64,000 nt of DNA from Henningerozyma blattae CBS 6284 (lineage: Eukaryota; Ascomycota; Saccharomycetes; Saccharomycetales; Saccharomycetaceae). Position 1 is the stretch's first letter. Each line of letters opens with the position of its first letter. Positions 51,401 through 61,926 of this stretch are shown piece after piece. The stretch spans positions 682,001 to 746,000 of the forward strand of contig NC_020193.1 of assembly GCF_000315915.1 (NCBI RefSeq). Reading direction: 5' to 3'. A program made the translations under genes and the position numbers. The notes beneath the pieces are model-generated. The model had not been told where the DNA came from. It worked only from the letters and a program-made list of their open reading frames with translations, and did no database searches.

Positions 51401-52647
51401 CGATTCTAAGAAAAAATTTTGTAGCGGGCAGATTACAAAGGGCATCTAATCTTCATTGACCAAGCATTATCGCAAATGGATCTACATGGGTAGCAATTAT
51501 GGAAAAGTCACCCTATTTATCTCTTTATATAAAACTAACTTTCGGTATAATACTTGCTAGATATTCATGATCTTTATACATACAACAGTAGATATACTGG
51601 TTTAGGATAAAAGATAGTATAATGTAAATATACGTTACTAATAAAAACCCCAATTAGAAAATTCGGTGTCGTTAATTAAAGTAGATCATGTAGCTTCTAC
51701 AGGATATACTAAGCATGTGAGAGACACATAACTCTTGCGAGGTTAATTAGGTGAAAAATTTTCACTTATAGACGACGATGAATTGACTTCTCTTGTCCAA
51801 AAAAAGATGTATAAATTGCCAGCAATTCAGTCGACATCTAATCTTTATATTTTTATATTTTCTATAATTTTAATTCCTACTAAAAAGGGTAGGAGGTTTC
51901 TATACTTTAAAACAATCAATAAAAGAAGAAAAATTGTTGTATATTATACGTAGCCATATCTTTAAGAAAACTATTATTTTTTTTTCTGTTAAATTCTTAA
52001 TATCTATTTTTCTACTATTATTTTTTGATTACATTAATTCAAAGATAAGGTTATAATTCTGTTCTTACCAACTATATTGTTGAGATAAATTTTCAGTTGA
52101 AATAATAACATATTTAGTCTGATTTATTTGGCATGTTTCTTGGGTTCGCGGATAATACTTAAAGTACCATCTCTAGAAATATTTTTACATTTATCCATGG
52201 TAATCATGTCACCGTTAAGTGATAATGATATAAGAACTGAGAAAGTTATATATAGGTTCATAAAAATACTTATTATGCTTTTAGATAGACTATATATACA
52301 AGAAAATATTTTGTAAATAAAAATAAAATATAGCTTTAAGTTTGACTGAACCGGGGAATGAATCATCTCAATTTGCCGGTCCATAATTATACTATCCAAA
52401 ATTTTGATAATTTATATACCACTTTGAATCTTATTTATTTTTAAATATATCTCTGAGTTTTGGAAACTAGATCAGATTAAATATTCTGTACTGCTGCAGC
52501 TCTGAATTAACTGTTATTCAAAATATGCTCCTTTCCCCACTCTTAATTTTTTTCTCGGGCCCTCCCTTTAAAAAAATTGATTAACATACATTCTTATCGA
52601 ATTTATTAATATACAATACCAAATTCATCGAAAAAATTATTCTTCTT
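51401..52647. other. Spacer between the retroelement relic and SEI1
   Basis: AT-rich. Some short coding-like pieces near 51740-51860 may be further relic. The SEI1 promoter is at the right end. A 91-codon minus-strand frame at 52124-52399 has no features I trust. Confidence 0.45.
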
Positions 52648-53520
52648 ATGAAATTGAACATTACAAAACCTTTACAACTAGCTCAATGGTTAAGTTATCT
52701 AATACTTCTATTTTTAATCTCAGTTATAATCATATTACCTTTATCAGTTATTTTATTTAATGACTTTTATTTATCTCTATTACCAAAGGATTCTTCACAA
52801 TGGTTGCCATTAGCAAATTTTAATTTTTCAATAAATCCAAATAATATTCTGAGTTTTGAAACTGATATTCAAAGATTAAATCCAGATATAAATTTACCAC
52901 CTGTAATAAATAATGGGCTGATCTCAAACATCTATTTAAGAGAATCAATTATTTATAAATTTGATGCTATTTTCAATTTTTATTGTTTAAAAAATAATTC
53001 AAATTTAAATAATCATCAATTGACAAATTTAAATGTTAAGTTTTTTTCAGTTTATGGTAAAAATAACGATATGTTAATATATAATAAAGATTTCCCAATC
53101 ACTTGCATGAAAACAAATATTAAATTTAATAATTATGATCAAATTGACATTTTATCTAATAATCAACACAACCATGCTAGTAAAGAAATGAATATATTGA
53201 ACCAAATTAACAAATATTGGCTAAATAAAATAGATATAGACGATATTCTATCTATAGGCACAAATTCAGATCATTTTACTGTAGAATTTAATCTACCAAT
53301 TGGTGATGAATTGATTTTTAATTTCGATACATCTTTTATAAGATCAAGGATGGTATTTGATCAGGATTTTAGGAATATTATGTTAAGATGGTCTAAGACA
53401 ACGTACATTATTGGAACAATAATATTTTTCATATTGATTTGTTTTATCTTTTTAATCACCTTTTCAATTACCTTTTTTTTTATTTTAAAGAATAATAAAA
53501 ATACAACTATTAAAAATTGA
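52648..53520 (+). CDS. SEI1: SEI1/FLD1, seipin
   Basis: A 290-residue membrane protein (S. cerevisiae Sei1 is 285). Two transmembrane helices, about residues 14-38 (LSYLILLFLISVIIILPLSV) and 248-280 (TYIIGTIIFFILICFIFLIT), enclose a lumenal domain. NITKPLQLAQW at the start, NDFYLSLLPKDSSQWLPL, LPPVINNGLISNIYLRES and a lumenal end FDQDFRNIMLRWSKT all resemble S. cerevisiae Sei1. Seipin forms rings at ER-lipid droplet contacts with Ldb16 and controls droplet size. It follows SFP1 in order (YLR403W, YLR404W), but here with a 6.6-kb desert between them. Confidence 0.92.
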   Translation: MKLNITKPLQLAQWLSYLILLFLISVIIILPLSVILFNDFYLSLLPKDSSQWLPLANFNFSINPNNILSFETDIQRLNPDINLPPVINNGLISNIYLRESIIYKFDAIFNFYCLKNNSNLNNHQLTNLNVKFFSVYGKNNDMLIYNKDFPITCMKTNIKFNNYDQIDILSNNQHNHASKEMNILNQINKYWLNKIDIDDILSIGTNSDHFTVEFNLPIGDELIFNFDTSFIRSRMVFDQDFRNIMLRWSKTTYIIGTIIFFILICFIFLITFSITFFFILKNNKNTTIKN

Positions 53521-53774
53521 AAAACGACCATTACTTAATTAAGTACAACTATATATGATAAATATATTAGCATTTTATACAATAACTTCTGCTTGCTTTA
53601 AACTAGAGGAGACTAATGCATGACAATAAATGCATATGCTCTTTTTTTGAAGGCTTTACTTTTTTTTTGTTTAAGGAATTGTTTAAATATATGTATATAA
53701 TATTTATACTAAATCAAGTGTAAACACTAATATAAATACAAATTCAAATTTAAATGCAAATTCAAATGGAAGAT
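53521..53774. other. SEI1/AHK1 convergent spacer
   Basis: 254 bp of AT-rich 3'-flanking DNA. Repeats of AAATT-CAAAT type near 53735-53770 run into the AHK1 stop. Confidence 0.5.
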
Positions 53775-56601
53775 TTATAATTTAATATGAAGTGAGTCAT
53801 ATCCCGGGGATGGCCTTACTTCAAAATCAACAAAGAAATTTTCATGATCTTTAAAGGTTAAATATCTAGAATATTCATCAACTGTTTTGTTATAAATATC
53901 TAATGCTTTAATGAATTTCCTACACTTAGTTTCTAATAACATATGTTGATTTCTGTTAAAGATTTTTAAATATTTCTTTTTATCTTCATTTGATATCGTA
54001 GAATTCCCCATCATTTCATTAATAGTATTATCAGAAGGGTTATTTTGAATATTAATAGAAAGTTCATTATTAATGTTTTTATTTTCTATTTCAGAGTAAG
54101 GAATATCTGGACTAGATTTAATGCTAAATATTCTCATGTTAGGTTTAATTATTGAATAACGTGCCTGTACAATCTTATCGAAGTCATTACTTTTTGGTAA
54201 AGTAGGTTCCTTGTCCATAGAATAATGATCATTCGCAATTATAGTTTCGTTTTCCTTTGTATTACTACTAAATTCTGGAGTCATTTCTAATGAGCTAATG
54301 GAATCTAAAATGCTTTTTTCTAAAGTATTTTCTGAATTATTTACGCTACCATTTGATTTATCAGATGGAATAGTTGGCAGGTCTTTTTTATAATTTTTAG
54401 CTGTAATTATACCCCAGTGATCATTAGCTTTTTCAATCTTATCAATAGGTGAATTCATTGGTAATATTTTAGTAGTAAACAGGACAGGCAATAATTTACC
54501 ATTTTTAATATTTGAAGAATATTTTAATTCAGGTGGACTAATTACTTTTCTCTTATTAGAATCTGCTGCTGAATTTTTTAAAGTTTGATTATTAGATTTA
54601 CTTGAAAATGAATACAATGAATCTAGAAATGTTGAAGTAGTTGCAGATATTTCAGGTACTGGCTTATTATCAACACTACTGATAGTTATTGTATCTAATT
54701 TATCAATAGAAATTTTTTCTGCCATAGTTTCTTCTATAATACAATTTTTAATACTACTTTGATAAACTGGATAAGGATTATCAATACTAGCCTTATTACC
54801 CCGGCTCGACGTAGTTTGTTTTTCTGGTGATTCTACAGATGTGCTTAATTTGGAAAACCAGCCCCCAATTCTAATTGATAATGAGTCTGTATCGTTATAA
54901 GGTTTAGAATCAACCTTTTGATTGGATTCATTGCTATTATTAGAACTTTTATTGTTTGATCTTTGCGAAGTTGAATAACCTTTTTGAATAATAGATTTAA
55001 AAGCAGCTTGTTGAGAAGAGGTTAACAACATTTTAAATATCATTTCATCCAATACATCATAAGGATATTTCCCATGCTTTAAAAGATATGATGGTCTTAC
55101 ATTAGCGATAGAACTAACAGTTGGGAAATTCAAAACTTTTGGTGCTAAAATATTTAGATCATTTAATCTTTCTGCTCTGATAATTAAATCTGTTTCCAGA
55201 GCTTGATTATTAGTTACTATTGATAATTTTCTATTTTTAAAAAAGAGTAAACTATCTTCATTTTCATCTATGGGGATAACTGGTATATAGCCTAATTCTT
55301 GAACCATTATTTTAATAGTAGAATGTATGCCATTAATATTGGTTTTAATAGTTTCCAACATTTGCTTCTGAAGGCAAATATTAGTGTTATTATCTCCAGA
55401 TATTTTATTATTAGTATTATCATCACCATCATCATCATCATCATTTAAAGCCTTATTTAATTGCGGAACTACACGAAAGACAATTAATTTTATAAATAAT
55501 ATGTGCACAATTTCCAAATGTGAATCCTTAGAAAGATCGAACCAATAATTTGATATCAATTCATCCGCAATTTTAATTGTATAATCTTTTGGAATTACAT
55601 CCCAATTATTAATTAGAAATAGTAAGGCAATTGTCTGATTATCACAATTTGAAGTCTTAATTAATGAGAGCAAGCCCTTTGCCCATTGATTCCAATCTAA
55701 AAAGTCCAAAGGAGAATTTGTTGGATCTATAGAATCTGTAGACGATGCTAACAGTTCAGTTGAAGAAGAATACAATTCAGTATTAGAAATTCTTAATGGT
55801 TTCTTACAATTTTGTTGAAATTGAAAAATGATGAATTGAAAAAGTTTATTATAAGTTAAATTAGCAATAGTTGAGTTTAAGGCAGTATAATTATTCGAAA
55901 TATGATCCAATAAATAATTATCATGTAAAATTAACAAGTCTTTAAAATTATGATTTTGATGAGCTGTTATTTTTGAATCAGTAACAGTTGAATTATGAAC
56001 ATCAATTAAGAATGAATCGTTTAAATTTCGTAGACATTCCCATAACTTTATTGATTTGAAATTATTAAATATAAATTCATTTAACTGTGAATTAGAAACT
56101 ATATTTGATGAATTGTTAGTGGATGACATCGACGATTGCTTCTTGCCATTATTTAAATTATTTGGAATTGTATTTGATTTTGATGTTAAGATTGAAACTT
56201 GATCAATACCTTCACCAACTTTGATAAAATTTTGAAATTTATTAAAATCAGATTTTAAAAAATTTCTTGTAACAAAAGTTAAAAAAATTTCAGAACCTGT
56301 AATAAATTTCAACGAATCTTTATTTAATATTTCAATCTTGGAGAAATCTTGTAGATTTTTAATAACAATATACCAATAATGCCAGTAAAATGATAAAAAG
56401 ATTGAGTCGTTTTTCAAGTATGAGATTAGAATTCTAAAAGTAGCAATATCACTTGGAATCATTGAAGACTGTTTTGAATTGAGGGTTGCTAGAGTAGGTT
56501 TGAAATCTTTAATATTTTCAAAATTATCTTTTTGAATTGAATTTTTCTTATTAGATGTAATGGTAAACACGGTTTTTTTCCAATTACCAAATAAATAAAT
56601 G

Positions 56602-56637
<36 letters not shown>

Positions 56638-57539
56638 GTATTAGTATTATCATCGGTAGTACTCGTTGAAATAGGAGAAGTTGAATATGAAATATTTAAT
56701 TGTAATTTTGAAAATAATCCATTTAATAATAATACATCATAATTATAAATATCTGGCAAATAAACAAATGCAAAAGCATTTAATTTACCAATGAATGATC
56801 TTAAAACTGTTTGAAATTCGTTTAAATATTTTATAACTAATGCTTCCTTAGGAGTTTGAATACCTTTTGATTTAAGTTTATTACTTTTCAAATCATTTTT
56901 CAAAGTTGAGTCATTTTTCGAATCAAAATCACTTAAATTCTTTAATAATTTAGAAGTTAAGATTAATTTATTTGTTAATGAATTGATTGTTAAAAAGATA
57001 TGGTTCGAATAAATTGCCAAGATATGATTTGAATGAATTGATGTGGGCAATAAAATAGTTAATAATCTACTTATTGATTCTAGAATGACGGATAAAAGAT
57101 CTATGGAAAAATATGGTGTCCCTGAATAATGAATTAGATGATTTGCATTATTCAAATTAAAACTTGGCGGTCTTGAATTTAAATAGTTTAAAAGGGTGAT
57201 CCACCATTGAAGTGATATATCCCTATAAATCAAATCTCTGGAATAATTGATATTCAAGTTATATTGAACAAACCTTAAATATGATAATAGATGGATCCGA
57301 ATAAAATTAGCAATGAAATTTTGTCTTTTATTTATAGAATTGATGGATTTTTCATTATAATTTGTATAATCATCATCATTTATAATGGAAATGAACGTGT
57401 TTAAAGCATCTAATAATTTTATCTCTTGTTCATCCATGATTGGATCTTTCGCAAGATTAACGTTATCGAAGTCACGGCTTTGAGTGTGATTGCTAGAGAG
57501 TTTGTCATCTGAAACTTGATCTGAAATGTTAGGTAGCAT
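53775..57539 (-). CDS. AHK1: AHK1-like (YDL073W) large protein, probable Hkr1-branch HOG scaffold
   Basis: From the ATG at 57537-57539 the protein has 1254 residues; the open frame continues 32 codons further upstream only from a TTG. The N-terminal ~850 residues look helical and structured (IRIHLLSYLRFVQYNLNINY, ISLQWWITLLNYLNSRPPSF). The rest is Ser/Asn-rich and disordered apart from a conserved-looking end (CRKFIKALDIYNKTVDEYSR, HENFFVDFEVRPSPGYDSLH). An Asn run near residue 320 is AAT-coded. Assignment rests mainly on size class, orientation and place in the merged gene order (YDL073W). S. cerevisiae Ahk1 (about 984) binds Hkr1, Sho1, Ste11 and Pbs2 in osmosensing. No catalytic motif is visible. 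Confidence 0.65.
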
Positions 57540-58545
57540 AGGGAGGTGAAAAAAAAATAAAAATAAATAGCAACTAAGCAAGCAAATGGTGTTATTTAAG
57601 GAGAGCAAAGGATCGAAACTGATTAAATAAAGCAAATATTAATAAAAAATGTATTTGACTAAGGATGAGGGAGACAGCAAAAAAAGGGTATCTATCGTTT
57701 GAAATGCAATGATCACTACACAACTAGTCCATTAAAAAAAATAAAATATAAGAGTAATAAATTGTGAAGAGTTCAACAGCCAAAAAGAGTAGAAAAAAGG
57801 TTCTTGATACACTAAGTTTTATCTAACGATTTCCCAGAAAATACCTTTCTTTAGTACGTGTTTAGGTGTTCCAAAAAAAGTTCTTCATTCACTTGACACC
57901 CTCAAAAAGTGATTAGGTACGAATCGTGGAATCCGTCAACAGAAAAAAAGCAAAACAAGTTATAATATCACGATGTATAAATATGTGGAAAGAGATGTAT
58001 AAGAAATTCGTTACAAGAATGCAGGAAACTGCCAATGACGTATGAGACACATTTATTTAAAACAAATTTTATTTCATTTGTTTCTTTTTTTTTTTTCTTT
58101 TTGGAAATGAAAAAAAATTAATTTGCTTGGCAAAAAATAACGTACATTCTTGCATCTTGAACCTTTTGTCTCTCATACGCAATTCATCAACGCGTTTTAT
58201 GTTATCTTTGGATATCAATTGTATTGAAATGGAAACAAGAATTATTGATAATCAGATACTGGCTAAAATGGGACAAGACAAGATTGAATGCGCTAGCTAA
58301 GGGAAGTAAATATCCAGAAATTACGTCTTCTATAGGTGTTTCATGATTTCTGGAGATAATGAATGTTTCAAAATAACACAATTAATTGCTTAAAATGGTA
58401 AGGTATTGCGCTTACTTCATATTCGAGCCAACACAATGCATTACCTGGCACTCTGTTTGTTCGAGATTATATGTAGATCTGAAATATTGACATCAACATT
58501 CATTTTTTCTTTTCATCACATACCCTGGAAAAATTTGCGTGACGG
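57540..58545. promoter_or_regulatory. AHK1 upstream region
   Basis: About 1 kb of AT-rich spacer with T/A tracts near 58085-58100. RPL31 and BRE1, expected here in the ancestral order, are missing. Confidence 0.4.
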
Positions 58546-58572
58546 CCGGGTAATAAAACAGAGGTATATAAG
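58546..58572 (+). promoter_or_regulatory. Reb1 site plus TATA box before the candidate ncRNA
   Basis: CCGGGTAA (58546-58553) and TATATAAG (58565-58572) are separated by 11 bp. The same two octamers, Reb1 in reverse orientation, are 12 bp apart in front of the snR34-like gene at 17347. Confidence 0.55.
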
Positions 58573-58640
58573 GAGCGTTTTTCCGTGCTTCCAATTGAAA
58601 AATTTTCCAAACAAATATATAAACTATAAGAAATACACTA

Positions 58641-58985
58641 TTCAAACAATGTGATTTCATCGAGTGAGCAACCTGACAGCAGTATGGTGTTGTGATGTGA
58701 GGACACATGGCAGCGTTTGCATACACTGCACAGGAACTCGTGATCTGCTTGTCCATCGCAGGATATATAACTTTCAAGGATGATAAAACCCAACCAGCCG
58801 GCTATTAAGAACAGATTCACCAAGCGGTGGGTTGTGTGGCCACCCTGTGTTACTGGATGCACCTAGTTGTTTTCCATGGCATATCTCTCACCGGCTTTGG
58901 AGTCTCAACATAGCTCGTTCTGACTATGTTGAAGGCCCAAGACCATCTCGAGAGAACTGGGGTCACTTTATGTGATGAGTGTCGG
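58641..58985 (+). ncRNA. Candidate structured non-coding RNA gene
   Basis: About 345 bp of roughly 50% G+C within AT-rich flanks, with no long open frame on either strand, beginning about 70 nt after a Reb1/TATA promoter and ending at a T run. A perfect 9-bp stem TCAACATAG/CTATGTTGA lies at 58907-58934, and AACCCA/TGGGTT arms near 58787-58830. One reading is a C/D snoRNA at 58641-58933: TTCAAACA / TGTTGAA terminal stem, imperfect C box GTGATTT (58651-58657), D box CTGA (58920-58923). However, that stem competes with the 9-bp hairpin, so the class is unsettled. From memory, S. cerevisiae SNR63 maps near RPL31A/BRE1, the equivalent interval. Confidence 0.4.
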
Positions 58986-59565
58986 CATTTTTTAGTCATA
59001 GTTACACTGAGTTAGTTTGTACCTGCTCTTGCTGTTCTTAGTGCTCTTTTTTTGCCTATGGGCTTGTAAAATATTTAAATTGCCAGTCACATGTACACAG
59101 TGAGGGCATTTTTCTGACACTCCGGAAAAGGAAGGCGATTCGAACCGGTAAACATTTTTTGCAAAGAATTTCATTCTACTAATAACGCTGAGATAAGCCT
59201 GGGTGAAATCGACGTAATAATCGACGCAATAATGTAATTGAGGTAATAATGCTATCAATACAATCGAGGTATTCTATCTAATCAATAGCCAGACTGTAAT
59301 GTAGAGTGATGATCTAGACTTGACCTATTTTAGAAAGATATATGTCTTGGAGATGCCATTTGTATCGGGTGTTTGGGAGTTACATTTTTTTATATTAACT
59401 TTCATCTATATATATATTGATTGTTTCATCTTTATTTCAATAAAATCTCCTATATAGTCCGATACTCTATTAACTATTGTTAGGATATACTAGAGGTATA
59501 ATAAAAATACAATAAGTAAGCAATACTTAGCACCATTGTTCAAGTGCATCTAAATAATCTTTAAA
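58986..59565. promoter_or_regulatory. Upstream region of the YLR407W-like gene
   Basis: AT-rich, with TATATATATA near 59409-59417 before the ATG at 59566. No other gene is visible. Confidence 0.4.
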
Positions 59566-60399
59566 ATGGCTAAAAAATCTCGTTTTGGATATACTTTCAA
59601 CAAATGGATGGGGTTTTTCAGAAAAGTTTCGCATCATACTTTGGAAGAATTAGATGAAAAACAATCTAATACTTTGGAAAGTAAGCAAGTAGATGCCTTA
59701 TTCCTACCAAGTGGTACTACTTCACCAAATATTTCGAAAACAAATACAAGTAATAAACAGAAATCAATAAGAAATTTGAAGTTTAAAAAATCAAGTTTAT
59801 CGATAAAGACAAATAATACCTCGTTATCCACTAATCAACAGACTCGATTAGAGATGAATTCCTCCAATGATAATACAACCAGCAATACTACAATGACTAG
59901 TCATTCTAATAAATCCTTAAATATTCCAAACAGTAAAAACAATACATACCTTAATGTAAACCCCTTCTTACTCAATTACACCACCAATTCTAATGGTAAT
60001 GATGACCGTGATGATGACCGTGATGATGATGATGACACTACACATTATACAAATTCACTCACTTTTGCAACTTATGATAGTGTGAAGGAATCTAGAAAAC
60101 TACGAAAGGAATCAGAAAAAAATGGAGTTCCTTTTATAAATGCTAATGAAGTTTGGATTAAAAGAAGAAATTTATGGACAACAAAAAGTTCTAATTGCAT
60201 AGATTCAGAAGTTTTAGAAAAAAGAAATAAAGTTTTTGAAACTATACCTCCTGGTTATTATTCCAGAGTTTATAAGAAACTGGTAGTAGATGATAAACCG
60301 TTGTTGGAACCTTTGAATTTACAAAATGCAATTAGAGTTATTGATGCTGGCTGGACCGAAACTAAAAAATGGGATAACGCTTCTAAAGGATTGTGCTAA
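59566..60399 (+). CDS. YLR407W-like protein of unknown function
   Basis: A 277-residue protein. It starts MAKKSRFGYTFNKWMGFFRK, a basic amphipathic N terminus. The middle is Asn/Ser/Thr-rich and disordered, with a DDRDDDRDDDDD acidic run near residue 150 from a GATGACCGT-type repeat. The C-terminal ~100 residues look conserved: VPFINANEVWIKRRNLWTTK, then IPPGYYSRVYKKLVVDDKPL and LQNAIRVIDAGWTETKKWDN. The place and strand fit YLR407W, whose S. cerevisiae product (about 228 residues) has no assigned biochemical role; mutants are reported to have elongated buds. No catalytic motif is recognisable. Confidence 0.7.
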   Translation: MAKKSRFGYTFNKWMGFFRKVSHHTLEELDEKQSNTLESKQVDALFLPSGTTSPNISKTNTSNKQKSIRNLKFKKSSLSIKTNNTSLSTNQQTRLEMNSSNDNTTSNTTMTSHSNKSLNIPNSKNNTYLNVNPFLLNYTTNSNGNDDRDDDRDDDDDTTHYTNSLTFATYDSVKESRKLRKESEKNGVPFINANEVWIKRRNLWTTKSSNCIDSEVLEKRNKVFETIPPGYYSRVYKKLVVDDKPLLEPLNLQNAIRVIDAGWTETKKWDNASKGLC

Positions 60400-61019
60400 T
60401 GCCTATTCGTATCAATAGAATTTCCTCAATATTATAAATTTTTTCTCATATTCCATCTTTTCCAATTTCATCCTACATTTCTTCGTTTAACAATACCGTA
60501 CTAATCATCATTTGCTATAAACTTTATATATTGTAATTTCTAATCATTCAACGCCTTTTTCCTATCCCTCGCCTCACCGTTACTTCATGCCTTTTTATAT
60601 TACACGTCTTTTTAATACTATACGTCTTTTATAATATTTTAATAAATTCTCTTATATTTCACATACTAACTTCCTATCAAAGTAACTCTCCATTTAACAT
60701 ATTGTATATCTATTTCTAGTAATTCACCCACGTGTATTTTTGTTTTATTCCCCGGCATTTTTTTTTAGAAAAAAAAATTTGAGATGACTTGCCTAATCTA
60801 TATCTGCCATAAAGCTTAATCTACTGCTTATATTTACTGTCATACAAACGTGGGTGAAAAGTTTACAATATCTAGATCTTATTTCAGATACAATTTAATT
60901 GTTTTAGGCTTTATATATTTTTTGTTATTATTCTTATTTAAATAACATTCAATTCGCTAGTATATCTAGAGCAATTAATTAATTAATATTTTTTAAAGAA
61001 GAAACGTCACATTACAATA
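60400..61019. promoter_or_regulatory. VIP1 promoter with Pho4-type motifs
   Basis: 620 bp. CCCACGTG at 60727-60734 is the reverse complement of the high-affinity Pho4 site CACGTGGG, 286 bp before the VIP1 ATG. A related AACGTGGG lies at 60847-60854. The rest is AT-rich with pyrimidine tracts. Confidence 0.55.
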
Positions 61020-61869
61020 ATGGACAACCAAGATGATAATTCACTGCAACCTATCCAAACAAATAATAACTCTACCACCCCTATAGTTTCTTCTACATCA
61101 TCCATAACATCTTCTAGCATTACTGTGAATAAAAAGACTAGAAATGCAATGGCTTCTATGGCTCCAATTTTAGAAAGTTTTAGTCCAACCACATCAAAAA
61201 GCGAAAATAAATCATTGAAGTTACATGGACCAGGAACCCCAGATTTAGATACAATGGAAACTGAAGATGTTAATACAACATTACAAAGAACTTTGAGCAT
61301 CACCTCAGATACGAATGCCCCTCCTCATGCAACTTTCTCAAATTCTCCGTTACACTCAAGTGTAGATTCTAGTGTACTTGTTAGTTCACCAATTTCAAAT
61401 TCCATTTCTTTGAATGGAAACACTATAGGAGAAATTCCAATCTTAGTCAATAATGAATCCCCTTTCCTTTCCACTTCACCAACAAATACTTCAATTAATG
61501 CAAATCTTCTTTCAAATCCTGTAAATAATTCACCTACGCTAGATAGTTTATCCAAATCGGTATCTTTAAATTTAAATTCAAGCCCAAATCTAAAAGATGA
61601 GTCTTTTATTCAAGGTATCCCATTACCAAAAAGAAATTCTAATGTTTCTAATACAAGTATTGATTCAAAAATTAGTTTAAACATCAATGCTAATAATACA
61701 ATGAAACCAAAACAAATTATAACAATTGAAGATATGATTACCCAACCTTTAAATTCAACACCTACATCAACAACAATTAGTTCACCATATCTCAATTATA
61801 CTCCAAACTTTAATATGGCTACAAGTACACCATCTGCGCTGAGTTCTATGGATCCTCCTAATTTGAAAT

Positions 61870-61926
<57 letters not shown>

